Shown here: positions 25,428 to 34,101 of the stretch, piece by piece
Position numbering within the stretch: the first letter of the stretch is position 1
Layout: each line of letters begins with the position of its first letter
NCBI RefSeq assembly: GCF_032921865.1
Contig: NZ_CP136684.1
Span: forward strand, 3,693,001 to 3,757,000
Direction of reading: 5' to 3'
Length of the DNA: 64,000 bases
DNA from: Thalassospira lucentensis
GTDB lineage: Bacteria > Pseudomonadota > Alphaproteobacteria > Rhodospirillales > Thalassospiraceae
Program-made: the position numbers and the translations under genes
The notes under the pieces: generated by a model
The model's database searches: none
What the model saw: only the letters and a program-made list of their open reading frames with translations
What the model was told of the DNA's origin: nothing

Positions 25428-25769
25428 TCAAATCGAGAAACTGGATCCGCAGCCGCATGATGACGTTGCGTTCGGATTATTCACACGAAAGGCCGCACCG
25501 ACCAGTTCGCGAACAAAGTCGATTTCCGCGCCGCCGAGCAGGTCGAGCGACACGTCATCAATCACCATTTTCGCACCGTGGTTTTCGAAAATGTGGTCTT
25601 CTTCGGTCTTGTCGGAATCGAGCGAGAATTCATACTGAAAACCGCTGCATCCGCCGCCCGAGACCTGAAGGCGCAACATCATGTCCGATTTGCCGTCGCT
25701 GGCAATCAGTTCCTGGATGCGTTTTGCCGCACTTTCGGTCATCTGGACCTGCCGGGCAGTTTCCGTCAT
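25428..25769 (-). CDS. erpA: Iron-sulfur cluster insertion protein, ErpA/IscA type
   Basis: This 113-residue A-type carrier delivers Fe-S clusters to apoproteins. The three conserved cysteines are visible: one in VSGGGCSGFQYEF (about residue 41) and two in the C-terminal CGCGSSF motif. The length is typical. ErpA and IscA cannot be separated firmly without a tree, but the absence of an isc or suf cluster around it and the alphaproteobacterial context near xthA and argS favour ErpA. The ATG at 25769 has AAGGAG upstream. Confidence 0.88.
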   Translation of the reverse strand: MTETARQVQMTESAAKRIQELIASDGKSDMMLRLQVSGGGCSGFQYEFSLDSDKTEEDHIFENHGAKMVIDDVSLDLLGGAEIDFVRELVGAAFRVNNPNATSSCGCGSSFSI

Positions 25770-26038
25770 TCGACACTCCTTGATGTGCTATCCCGCGATA
25801 TTCCATTTAGCGGACCATCCACGGGCAACCCAACGGGTATATTGACGATCATGGTGCCAACTTTAGCACAGCCTGATCGTGTTCCTTAAGGCTCTATTTA
25901 GCGTGCATGGCAGAAATGTCAAAACCTGTGATCAGGGCAACCAAGCGGTTGCTTGCGTTTTGATGCGAAATGTCCCAAAACAGCCACATCAAAATGGTCG
26001 TGATGGACCATGAACGAAATTTGCAAAGACCAAAAGTG

Positions 26039-27790
26039 ATGAATGTTTTCAGCCTGTTGAAAAGCGACATCGAGAACCAGATTCTCGCCCTTGAAAAAGA
26101 CGGCGTTCTGCCTGCTGGCAGCGATACAGCACGTATCACGGTCGAGCCGCCGCGTGATGCCGCACATGGCGATGCCGCGACCAATGCCGCGATGCTGCTT
26201 TCCAAGGCTGCGGGAATGAAGCCGCGTGATTTGGCCGAAAAGCTTGCCGAAAAGCTAGGCACGCTTGACCATATCGAACAGGTTGAAATCGCCGGACCCG
26301 GTTTCATCAATCTGCGCATGGCCGATGATTTCTGGCTGTCTCAGATCACTGAAGTGCTTGAAAACGGCAAGACCTATGGCAACAGCAATCTTGGTGCAAA
26401 CACCAAGATGAATGTCGAATATGTGTCGGCCAACCCGACCGGTCCGATGCATGTCGGCCATTGTCGTGGGGCGGTTGTCGGTGATGTTCTGGCAAATCTT
26501 CTGGCCAAGGCTGGTTATGATGTGACCAAGGAATATTACATCAACGATGCGGGTGCACAGGTTGATGTTCTGGCGCGTTCTCTGCATCTGCGTTACCGCG
26601 AAGCGCTTGGCGAAACCATCGATGAAATCCCGGCAGGTCTTTATCCGGGTGATTATCTGGTCGCGCCGGGCAAAAAGCTTGCGGCACGTGATGGTGATAA
26701 ATGGGTCAATGCACCCGAAGAAGACTGGTTGGAAGAATTCCGCGGTTTTGCAATTGTCGAGATGATGGTATTGATCAAGGAAGACCTGCGTCTTCTGGGC
26801 GTTGATCATGATGTCTTTACGTCCGAAGCAGGACTGGTTGCCGCAGGCAAGGTACAGGCCGCGTTCGAACATCTTGAGAAGAAGGGCGACATTTATGTCG
26901 GCGTTCTGGAACCGCCAAAAGGCAAAACCCCCGATGATTGGGAGCCGCGCCCGCAGACCCTGTTCCGGGCTACAGAATTTGGCGATGATGTTGACCGTCC
27001 GCTAAAAAAGTCGGATGGCAGCTGGACCTATTTCGCGTCTGACATTGCCTATCACTTCGATAAATACGAACGTGGTTTTAGCCACATGATCGATATTTTT
27101 GGTGCCGATCATGGCGGTTACGTTAAACGCATGAAGGCAGCGACCAAGGCGATTACGGGCGGCGAGGGCGACCTTGATGTCAAGCTGTGCCAATTGGTCA
27201 GCCTGTTTGACAATGGTGAGCCGGTCAAAATGTCAAAACGTGCCGGGACATTTGTGACCCTGCGTGATGTTGTCGAGCGCGTCGGCAAGGATGTCGCGCG
27301 GTTCATCATGTTGACGCGCAAGAACGACGCGACGCTTGATTTTGACTTTGCCAAAGTAACCGAACAGTCCAAAGACAACCCGGTCTTTTACGTTCAATAT
27401 GCCCATGCACGTGTCAATTCGGTATTCCGTCAGGCGCGTGAAGCGTTCCCTAATCAGGATTTCTCGGATGCGGCGCTGGTCGGGGCTGATCTGTCGGCCT
27501 TGGCGTCGGAAGACGAAAAGATGCTGGTGCGTCGCATGGCGGAATGGCCGCGTATCGTTGAACAGGCTGCCGTTGCTCACGAACCGCACCGTATCGCATT
27601 CTTCCTGAGCGAAATTGCCGCCGAATTCCATGCATTGTGGAACAAGGGGCGCGATAACACTGCACTGCGCTTTATCGTTGCCGATGATCTTGCGGTGACG
27701 CAGGCGCGCCTTGCTATGATCCGTGCCGCCGCACTGGTGATTGCGTCGGGGCTTGATGTACTGGGCGTTGCCCCGGTCGAGGAGATGTAA
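26039..27790 (+). CDS. argS: Arginyl-tRNA synthetase
   Basis: This class I synthetase charges tRNA-Arg. The 583-residue protein begins [14 protein letters not shown] and has the N-terminal Add-1 domain. The ArgRS HIGH region reads [20 protein letters not shown] (about residue 120-140), and [13 protein letters not shown] and [13 protein letters not shown] (about 395) follow. The C-terminal DALR anticodon-binding domain contains [14 protein letters not shown] used the ATG at 26039 because upstream in-frame codons to 25970 do not match the family N-terminus. The 269-base gap between erpA and argS holds no gene; many relatives carry dgt there. Confidence 0.97.
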   Translation: MNVFSLLKSDIENQILALEKDGVLPAGSDTARITVEPPRDAAHGDAATNAAMLLSKAAGMKPRDLAEKLAEKLGTLDHIEQVEIAGPGFINLRMADDFWLSQITEVLENGKTYGNSNLGANTKMNVEYVSANPTGPMHVGHCRGAVVGDVLANLLAKAGYDVTKEYYINDAGAQVDVLARSLHLRYREALGETIDEIPAGLYPGDYLVAPGKKLAARDGDKWVNAPEEDWLEEFRGFAIVEMMVLIKEDLRLLGVDHDVFTSEAGLVAAGKVQAAFEHLEKKGDIYVGVLEPPKGKTPDDWEPRPQTLFRATEFGDDVDRPLKKSDGSWTYFASDIAYHFDKYERGFSHMIDIFGADHGGYVKRMKAATKAITGGEGDLDVKLCQLVSLFDNGEPVKMSKRAGTFVTLRDVVERVGKDVARFIMLTRKNDATLDFDFAKVTEQSKDNPVFYVQYAHARVNSVFRQAREAFPNQDFSDAALVGADLSALASEDEKMLVRRMAEWPRIVEQAAVAHEPHRIAFFLSEIAAEFHALWNKGRDNTALRFIVADDLAVTQARLAMIRAAALVIASGLDVLGVAPVEEM

Positions 27791-27795
27791 TCACG

Positions 27796-28641
27796 ATGAA
27801 CGAAGAACAGGGTTTCGGCCTTCGTGCGGAGCAACGTCACCAGGAGGCAGGCAGAAAAGCCCCGGGTGGGGGCTTGGCAAAAGGGGTTGGAACCATCGTT
27901 CTTGGTCTTGTGATTGTTGTTGGTGGTTTGGGTGGTGCGGGTTACTGGTTCTATAATCAGGGGCAACCGGCACAGGAAGAAGGCAAGTTGCCGATCCTTT
28001 TGCCCGATCCGCTACCGATCAAGTTGCGGCCTGATGATCCCGGCGGAATGGAAGTTCCGCACCGGGATACGACAATTTACGAGCAGCTAGACAGTAGCCA
28101 GCCCGAGGATCAGGTGGTTCTTCAGGAATTGCCGGATATGCCGAAGGCCCCCGATGTCATGCCATCCCTTGATAGTGCTGAAGCCCCCGCCGTGATCGAA
28201 CAGACGCCAGAGGCAGAAATTGTTGCCGGTGCCGTGTCAAATGGTTCGAACGGGGATGATAATGCGGCTGCGACAGCACCGGTCGGGATGACGACAGCTG
28301 CCCCAAGTGACGCAGAAAAGGCGATTGCTGCCGCCAAAGCCAGAGAGCAGGACGCCCAACCGGATGTCGCCACTACAGGCAGCGTGTCGGAGCAGGATTT
28401 CCGCATTCAGCTGGCGTCGGTTCGCGATACATCGGGCGCTGAAGCGGAGTGGAAAAGATTATCGTCGAAAAACAATGACTTGCTTGGTAATCTTCAGATG
28501 TATCTGAAGCGTGCCGATCTTGGCGACAAGGGCGTATTTTATCGGCTGCAGGCCGGTCCACTGTCAGATGCTGCTGCGGCTGAAACGCTTTGTGGTAAAT
28601 TAAAACAACGCAATGTGGGGTGCCTGATTGTCCGGCCTTGA
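27796..28641 (+). CDS. SPOR-domain membrane protein
   Basis: The 281-residue protein has a short cytoplasmic N-terminus, one membrane segment (GTIVLGLVIVVGGLGGAGYWF, about residues 31-52), a long Pro/Glu/Ala-rich periplasmic linker, and a C-terminal SPOR domain of about 75 residues (FRIQLASVRDTSGAEAEWKR ... VFYRLQAGPLSDAAAAETLC). SPOR domains bind denuded glycan strands at division sites. It lies 5 bases after argS and its 3' end overlaps the nagZ start by 14 bases, so it belongs to an argS-spor-nagZ transcript, a conserved alphaproteobacterial unit. Confidence 0.88.
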   Translation: MNEEQGFGLRAEQRHQEAGRKAPGGGLAKGVGTIVLGLVIVVGGLGGAGYWFYNQGQPAQEEGKLPILLPDPLPIKLRPDDPGGMEVPHRDTTIYEQLDSSQPEDQVVLQELPDMPKAPDVMPSLDSAEAPAVIEQTPEAEIVAGAVSNGSNGDDNAAATAPVGMTTAAPSDAEKAIAAAKAREQDAQPDVATTGSVSEQDFRIQLASVRDTSGAEAEWKRLSSKNNDLLGNLQMYLKRADLGDKGVFYRLQAGPLSDAAAAETLCGKLKQRNVGCLIVRP

Positions 28642-29689
28642 GGTAAGAAAACCGCGCGCCTGTATTCTTGGTGTTGAAGGTACAGAGTTAAGCAATTGGG
28701 AGAAGGGCTTTTTTCGTGAAGCCGATCCTTATGGCTTTATCCTGTTCGCCCGCAATATCGCGGATCAGAAGCAGGTCAGGGCACTGAACAATCAGCTGCG
28801 CGAGGTTGTCGGCAATATCAATGTGCCGATTTTCGTTGATCAGGAAGGCGGACGAGTCATGCGTCTGAAGCCGCCACACTGGCGCAAAATTCCGGCGGCC
28901 GGTGTGTTTGGCCAATTATTTGAATCCGCACCTGAAGATGCACGCGAAGCCGCCTATATCAATGCGCGCCTGATGGCCGTCGACCTGCGTGATGCCGGGT
29001 TTAATATTACCTGTGCACCGGTTCTTGATATCCGTTTTCCGGGCATGAGTGATGTGGTTGGCGATCGTTCCTATGGGGCGAGGGTCGAACAGATTGTGCC
29101 GCTGGCAAGCGCGGTTGCCGCCGGATTGCTTGACGGCGGCATCGCGCCGGTCATCAAGCATATTCCCGGTCATGGCCGCGCGTCGGTTGACAGCCACAAG
29201 GATTTGCCGATCGTGACCGCATCGCGTGAAGAACTGAGCCGCCTTGATTTCGAACCGTTTCGTCAGATGAAGGATGTGGTCGCGGCGATGTCGGCGCATT
29301 TGCTGTTTACCGCGATTGATGATCAGCGCCCGGGCACTGTATCGGCCAAGGTCATTTCCGAAATTGTCCGCGGTGATATCGGGTTTGAAAATTTTCTGAT
29401 CAGTGATGATCTGTCGATGGAAGCCCTTGGTGGTTCGATTGCCAGCCGGACCCATGAATGCCTTGCCGCAGGCTGCGATATCGCGCTTCATTGCAATGGC
29501 AAACGCACGGAAATGGAAGAAGTCGTCTCGATGGCTCCGAAACTTGCCGGCGAGGCGCTGACACGTTCGCAATTGCTGAGCAATCAGATTGCCGGTTTTA
29601 ACGTTGCGCAGCCATCATCGGCGCAGATTTCCGACTGGCAGGCCCGACTGGATGAGTTGCTGTCACCGGTCTGGTCGGCCGAGGTTTAA
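28628..29689 (+). CDS. nagZ: Beta-N-acetylhexosaminidase (cell-wall recycling)
   Basis: NagZ is a cytoplasmic GH3 enzyme that removes GlcNAc from anhydro-muropeptides. The 353 residues show the GH3 barrel with FVDQEGGRVMRLK, the catalytic-loop motif VIKHIPGHGRASVDSHKDLP (the His/Asp pair special to NagZ), and the nucleophile in LISDDLSMEAL. The only usable start is TTG at 28628, because TGA lies directly before it in frame; a GGGG run lies about 8 bases upstream inside the SPOR gene. Its product GlcNAc could feed the amino-sugar genes at 56-62 kb. Confidence 0.93.
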   Translation: MSGLEVRKPRACILGVEGTELSNWEKGFFREADPYGFILFARNIADQKQVRALNNQLREVVGNINVPIFVDQEGGRVMRLKPPHWRKIPAAGVFGQLFESAPEDAREAAYINARLMAVDLRDAGFNITCAPVLDIRFPGMSDVVGDRSYGARVEQIVPLASAVAAGLLDGGIAPVIKHIPGHGRASVDSHKDLPIVTASREELSRLDFEPFRQMKDVVAAMSAHLLFTAIDDQRPGTVSAKVISEIVRGDIGFENFLISDDLSMEALGGSIASRTHECLAAGCDIALHCNGKRTEMEEVVSMAPKLAGEALTRSQLLSNQIAGFNVAQPSSAQISDWQARLDELLSPVWSAEV

Positions 29690-29709
29690 GCGCAGAGGAA
29701 GCTCAATAC

Positions 29710-30393
29710 GTGAACGACATTATCGAGATTATCATTTCCGCGTCCACGTGGGTTTTGCCCGTATTGCTGGCAGTGACGCTGCACGAGGCGGCACACGGCT
29801 TTGCCGCCAAGCTGTTTGGTGACGATACGGCACAGCGCGCCGGTCGGCTTAGCCTGAACCCGATCCGCCATATTGATCCGGTGGGCACGGTTCTGATCCC
29901 CGGTTTACTGTTATTGACCGGTGCACCGTTCCTGTTTGGCTATGCCAAGCCGGTGCCGGTTGCGTTCCATCGTCTGCATCCACAGCGTCTTGGCGTGATC
30001 GGAGTTGCGATTGCAGGGCCGGCAACCAATGTTTTGCTGGCGATTGTATCGATCCTGTTGCTGGTCGGGCTGCCGTCCTTTTCAGCGGCGGTTAATGACT
30101 GGCTGGCAACAACATTGCAGCAGTCGATCTGGCTGAACTGCATCCTTGCGGTGTTTAACATGCTGCCAATCCCGCCGCTGGATGGTGGGCGCGTTTTGAC
30201 GGCGATATCGCCGATGCCCATCGCGCGGGTCTTGGCGCGTATGGAAAAAACCGGCATGATCCTTTTGATCGCGCTGATCTTCCTCTTGCCTTATGTCACG
30301 GGGATTCTTGGCGTTAATCTGCCGATTTTCCATTGGCTGGTGATTGAACCGGCATCGGCACTTGTTGATTTTCTGGCCGGTATTTTCGCCTGA
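29710..30393 (+). CDS. Site-2 protease family zinc metallopeptidase
   Basis: This 227-residue intramembrane protease has no PDZ domain. The zinc motif is in VTLHEAAHGFAAKLFGDDTA (HEAAH, about residue 25). The second half has the GPATNVLLA segment and the third ligand in FNMLPIPPLDGGRVL. At least five hydrophobic segments are visible. The GTG start at 29710 has AGAGGAAG about 9 bases upstream. It lies 20 bases after nagZ and 26 before scpA. Its substrate is unknown; this gene is a regular member of the nagZ-scpA neighbourhood. Confidence 0.88.
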   Translation: MNDIIEIIISASTWVLPVLLAVTLHEAAHGFAAKLFGDDTAQRAGRLSLNPIRHIDPVGTVLIPGLLLLTGAPFLFGYAKPVPVAFHRLHPQRLGVIGVAIAGPATNVLLAIVSILLLVGLPSFSAAVNDWLATTLQQSIWLNCILAVFNMLPIPPLDGGRVLTAISPMPIARVLARMEKTGMILLIALIFLLPYVTGILGVNLPIFHWLVIEPASALVDFLAGIFA

Positions 30394-30419
30394 TATGAGG
30401 CGGACGGTCAGGGGGGATT

Positions 30420-31328
30420 ATGGCCAAACAGTTCGAGCTCGATATTCCAGACGAAATATTTGACCAGGCGCCCGTTGATGATGGGCCAAGCCTTGCCGAA
30501 CGCCTTATGCTCGATCTGGACGGGTTTGAGGGGCCGCTTGACCTTTTGCTGGAGCTGGCGCGTGATCAGAAGGTCGATATCATCAGGATTTCGATCCTTG
30601 AATTGGCCGAACAGTATCTGAATTTCATCAATACCGCGCGTGAATTGCGGCTGGAACTGGCAGCGGACTATCTGGTGATGGCTGCCTGGCTGGCTTATCT
30701 GAAATCGCGACTGCTGCTGCCAAAGCAGGACAGTGACGAGGAAGAACTTAGTGCAGAGGAAATGGCCGAACTTCTGGCGTTTCAGCTGAAACGTCTGGAG
30801 GCGATGAAAGCGGCTGGTGAAAGGCTGTTGGAACGGCCCAATCTGGGGCGGGATTTCTTTGGTCGCGGTGATCCGGAAGAAGTCAGGGTTACGACGGCGT
30901 CGGTTTACGATGCGTCGCTTTATGATCTGTTGAAAGCCTATGCGCAGATTATGCTGACATCTGAATCCAAGACATTGGAGATCGAGGCATTTGATCTTTA
31001 TGCCATGGATGATGCGATCCGGCGGTTGCGTGATTTGTTCGGGCGTCGCGTGGTGCCAACCTGGACCAAGCTTTTGGAATTTATGCCCCACGGACTTGGT
31101 ACGCCGTTAAAGGCACGGTCAGCATTGGCAGCGCATTTTGTCGCCAGCCTTGAAATGTGTCGCGATGGCGAATTGGAAATCTCGCAGGAGCAGGTATTTG
31201 GCCCGATCATGTTGAGATCACCGCAAAAAAGACGCGATCCCGAATTGGACATCACATCCGGCGATTACAGCGATATGGACAAGCTCGGAGCCAAATCCGG
31301 GGCAGGGATGGATAATAATGGCGACTGA
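30420..31328 (+). CDS. scpA: Segregation and condensation protein A
   Basis: ScpA is the kleisin subunit that bridges SMC heads with ScpB in the bacterial condensin. The 302-residue protein has the N-terminal kleisin signature LDGFEGPLDLLLELARDQKV (about 33-53), followed by DYLVMAAWLAYLKSRLLLP, an acidic linker (DSDEEELSAEEM), and a C-terminal winged-helix part (FVASLEMCRDGELEISQEQV). It overlaps scpB by 11 bases, indicating coupled translation. A C-terminal tail of about 25 polar residues extends past the usual end. Confidence 0.93.
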   Translation: MAKQFELDIPDEIFDQAPVDDGPSLAERLMLDLDGFEGPLDLLLELARDQKVDIIRISILELAEQYLNFINTARELRLELAADYLVMAAWLAYLKSRLLLPKQDSDEEELSAEEMAELLAFQLKRLEAMKAAGERLLERPNLGRDFFGRGDPEEVRVTTASVYDASLYDLLKAYAQIMLTSESKTLEIEAFDLYAMDDAIRRLRDLFGRRVVPTWTKLLEFMPHGLGTPLKARSALAAHFVASLEMCRDGELEISQEQVFGPIMLRSPQKRRDPELDITSGDYSDMDKLGAKSGAGMDNNGD

Positions 31329-32088
31329 GACAGTAACCGACCCGCAGTTTGAAATCGACGGTATCGAACATGGCCCGCAAATCGATTTTCAGCATCTTCG
31401 AATTGTTGAAGCTGTGCTGTTTGCGTCTGCCGAACCGGTCAGTGAACGGGTTCTTGCCGCGCGTTTGCCCGAAGGTTCGGATGTTTCCGTTTTGCTCAAA
31501 GAATTACAGGCAAATTATTCAGAACGCGGAATAAATTTGAACCGCGTTGGCGAGAAATGGGCGTTTCGCACAGCGGCCGACCTTGCGGGTGATCTGCATA
31601 TCGAGGTCGAAAAAGCCAAGAAGATGACGCGAGCGACGCTGGAAACGCTGGCGATCATTGCCTATCACGAACCGGTCACGCGTTCCGAGATTGAAGAAAT
31701 CCGCGGTGTCGCCCTGTCCAAGGGGACGCTTGATATCCTGCTGGAAGCGAAATGGATACGGCCACGCGGGCGTAAACGCGTGCCGGGACGTCCGGTTCTT
31801 TGGGCAACGACGGATGATTTTCTTGATCACTTCGGGCTTGAACATCGCGACGATCTGCCGGGGCTTGCTGATTTGAAGGCCGCTGGATTGCTTGATAGCC
31901 GTCCGGGTATGGGGCGGTATGGAGCCAGTTCCGACGAGGAAGCATTGCCCGATCTGGTCGACGATGGCGAGGTCACGGATGCGGTTGTCGAGGAAGCCCT
32001 TACGACCCGCAATCTGGCCGATCTCGATGAAACCATCTACAGCGACAATCCCAATCTCGAAGAAGAATACGACGCAGAGAACCGTTAA
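31318..32088 (+). CDS. scpB: Segregation and condensation protein B
   Basis: ScpB dimers bind the ScpA kleisin within the SMC complex. The 256-residue protein carries two winged-helix domains: RIVEAVLFASAEPVSERVLA in the first, and ATLETLAIIAYHEPVTRSEI with LLEAKWIRPRGRKRVPGRPV in the second. Residues from about 190 on form a long acidic tail (DEEALPDLVDDGEVTDAVVE) beyond the family core. The start overlaps the end of scpA, and a GGGATGG precedes it. The 135 bases after it contain no gene. Confidence 0.93.
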   Translation: MATETVTDPQFEIDGIEHGPQIDFQHLRIVEAVLFASAEPVSERVLAARLPEGSDVSVLLKELQANYSERGINLNRVGEKWAFRTAADLAGDLHIEVEKAKKMTRATLETLAIIAYHEPVTRSEIEEIRGVALSKGTLDILLEAKWIRPRGRKRVPGRPVLWATTDDFLDHFGLEHRDDLPGLADLKAAGLLDSRPGMGRYGASSDEEALPDLVDDGEVTDAVVEEALTTRNLADLDETIYSDNPNLEEEYDAENR

Positions 32089-32223
32089 AGGGGCTTTGGG
32101 GCCATCTTTTATCAAGCTTCTTTGATCCAGCTTATTGCATGCGCAGTTCGGTAGGATTAAATCTGGGAAAGATTTTGCAACTTATTTGCACGGTTTCCCG
32201 GCAAAAGAATAAAGAGAGATCTG

Positions 32224-33267
32224 ATGCCAGACGGCTTGAGAATGTCAAATGTAAGCCATGATTTTGGCAGCACCCAGGTTCTCAAAGATATCAGTTTTGA
32301 TGTTGCCCCAGGTGAACTCGTTTGCCTTCTGGGGCCGTCGGGCTGCGGCAAGACAACGGCTTTGCGCATTGCGGCCGGACTGGAAAAGCTTCAGCAGGGT
32401 AGCGTTTCCATCAATGACCAGCTGGTCGCGCGACCGGGTGAATATCTTGAGCCGGAGAAGCGCGGTGTTGGCATGGTGTTTCAGGATTACGCCCTGTTTC
32501 CGCATTTAAGCGTTGCCAAGAATATCGGGTTCGGCCTGCGATCCCAAAATGATGTGGAACGCAAAGAGGCGGTCGAACGCGCGCTTCGGCAGGTTGGCAT
32601 GGCCGACTATTACAATGCCTATCCGCATGAATTGTCTGGTGGGCAGCAGCAGCGCATTGCCCTTGCCCGGGCACTGGCGCCGACCCCGCGTGTGATGCTT
32701 CTGGATGAACCGTTTTCGGGGCTCGACGTTGCGCGCCGTGCAGAACTGCGCGATACCACATTGCATGTTTTGAAAAATGCCGGGATCGCGACGATCATGG
32801 TGACCCATGATCCCGAAGAAGCGATGTATATGGCGGATCGAATCATCGTCATGAATGAAGGGCAGGTGATGCAGGATGGCACACCCGAAAACCTTTATTT
32901 CAGTCCGCAGAACCGTTTTGTTGCGTCCTTCTTTGGCGAGGTGAACCGTTTTTCCGGAACAGTGCAAAGCGGTGTCATCGCAACACCGCTTGGCAAAGTG
33001 TCCCATGATGCATTTGCTGATGGCACCAAGGTCGAAGTGCTTGTCCGGCCTGAAGGATTGCATGTCGGCGAGGCGATGAATGGGCATGACGTTTTGGCCC
33101 GTGTCGATGCGGTGCGTTCGCTTGGCGAAATCAGCCTGATGCATTTATCTTTGCATGAAGGCGGCCATGTTCATGCCCGCGTGCCTCGTAGACTTTCGTT
33201 AGTAAATCAGGGTTCAGTCGCTATTACGCTTGATCCTGACATGACCTTTGTGTTTCCTATGAATTAG
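32224..33267 (+). CDS. ABC transporter ATP-binding protein (FbpC/PotA-like)
   Basis: This 347-residue ATPase has Walker A GPSGCGKTTALRIAAGLE (about 38-55), the Q loop VFQDYALFPHLSV, signature LSGGQQQRIALARAL, Walker B RVMLLDEPFSGLD and the H loop MVTHDPEEAM. A C-terminal TOBE-like region (about 270-345) suggests the group serving ferric iron, spermidine or similar importers. No permease or binding-protein gene adjoins it, so it is an orphan here, placed between scpB and tatA. Its partners must lie elsewhere. It has its own gap on both sides (135 and 166 bases). Confidence 0.88.
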   Translation: MPDGLRMSNVSHDFGSTQVLKDISFDVAPGELVCLLGPSGCGKTTALRIAAGLEKLQQGSVSINDQLVARPGEYLEPEKRGVGMVFQDYALFPHLSVAKNIGFGLRSQNDVERKEAVERALRQVGMADYYNAYPHELSGGQQQRIALARALAPTPRVMLLDEPFSGLDVARRAELRDTTLHVLKNAGIATIMVTHDPEEAMYMADRIIVMNEGQVMQDGTPENLYFSPQNRFVASFFGEVNRFSGTVQSGVIATPLGKVSHDAFADGTKVEVLVRPEGLHVGEAMNGHDVLARVDAVRSLGEISLMHLSLHEGGHVHARVPRRLSLVNQGSVAITLDPDMTFVFPMN

Positions 33268-33313
33268 GCTGGTTTCAAACGTGAAATCGGCATGATGAGA
33301 CTAAGAAACAAAC

Positions 33314-33343
33314 TTACAGATTCGTAGCAGTGCGCGGTATATT
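33314..33343 (+). promoter_or_regulatory. Possible promoter of the tat operon
   Basis: TTACAG (33314-33319) and TATATT (33338-33343) are separated by 18 bases, about 90 bases upstream of tatA. The -35 match is imperfect. Confidence 0.3.
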
Positions 33344-33433
33344 CACAATCGTTGCATTGCACAGTGGGGGGCTTTCTGCCATTATCCGGGCATTCTCGCC
33401 GTATGGCAGATAGGATCTTTGGAGATAGAAGTT

Positions 33434-33664
33434 ATGGGTATCGGCGTTTGGCAAATCGTTCTGATTCTGGCGATTGTCCTGATCATCTTTGGTGCCGGCA
33501 AGCTGCCGAAAGTCATGGGTGACATGGGTAAAGGGATCAAGAGCTTCAAAGCAGGCATCAACGAAAAAGACGAAGACAGCGCTGCTTCGGCCAAAACCAT
33601 CGAAAACAACACGTCTGCTTCGGTTTCTGCCGAAAGCAAAGACAAGGATTCCGTGAAATCCTGA
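33434..33664 (+). CDS. tatA: Sec-independent translocase subunit TatA
   Basis: TatA forms the variable-size pore of the twin-arginine pathway for folded proteins. The 76-residue protein has the single membrane helix (GVWQIVLILAIVLIIFGAGK), the FGAGKLP hinge and an amphipathic helix (VMGDMGKGIKSFKAGI), then an acidic Ser-rich tail. The ATG at 33434 has GGAG about 10 bases upstream; an in-frame TTG at 33419 would add residues atypical of TatA. It starts a tatA-tatB-tatC unit. Confidence 0.95.
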   Translation: MGIGVWQIVLILAIVLIIFGAGKLPKVMGDMGKGIKSFKAGINEKDEDSAASAKTIENNTSASVSAESKDKDSVKS

Positions 33665-33699
33665 TCGTCTGTCGGATTTCCTTCAGATAGGCGTGTTCC

Positions 33700-34101
33700 A
33701 TGTTTGATATCGGCTGGACCGAAATGGCACTTGTGGCCGTCGTCGCGTTGTTCGTCGTCGGCCCCAAGGATTTGCCCCATGTACTGTACAAGCTTGCCGG
33801 GTACTGGAAAAAAGTACGCGGTATGGCGCGCGAATTTCAGGGCGGCATCGATAATCTGATTCGTGAAGCCGAACTTGATGATCTGCGCAAGCAGGTTACA
33901 GATGCGCGTTCGAGTACATCGGACTTCATTGAAAACAAGATCGCCGAACCGAAAGCCGTCCCCAAACCGGCGGATAAACCGGCAGGCAAAACCGATAGCA
34001 ACACGGAAACCAATACCACAGCGCCGAAGCCCGATGCCGCTGCATCGGCGAAACCTGCTGCTGCGGATAAGAAGACTGATCATCCGGAGAGCCAGGCGTG
34101 A
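33700..34101 (+). CDS. tatB: Sec-independent translocase subunit TatB
   Basis: TatB pairs with TatC to recognise twin-arginine signal peptides. The 133-residue protein begins MFDIGWTEMALVAVVALFVV, has the conserved Glu of the membrane segment, then GPKDLPHVLYKLAGYWKKVR and an amphipathic helix (GMAREFQGGIDNLIREAELD). The tail from about residue 80 is Lys/Pro/Ala-rich low complexity. It lies between tatA and tatC and its stop overlaps the tatC GTG start (GTGA). Confidence 0.95.
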   Translation: MFDIGWTEMALVAVVALFVVGPKDLPHVLYKLAGYWKKVRGMAREFQGGIDNLIREAELDDLRKQVTDARSSTSDFIENKIAEPKAVPKPADKPAGKTDSNTETNTTAPKPDAAASAKPAAADKKTDHPESQA

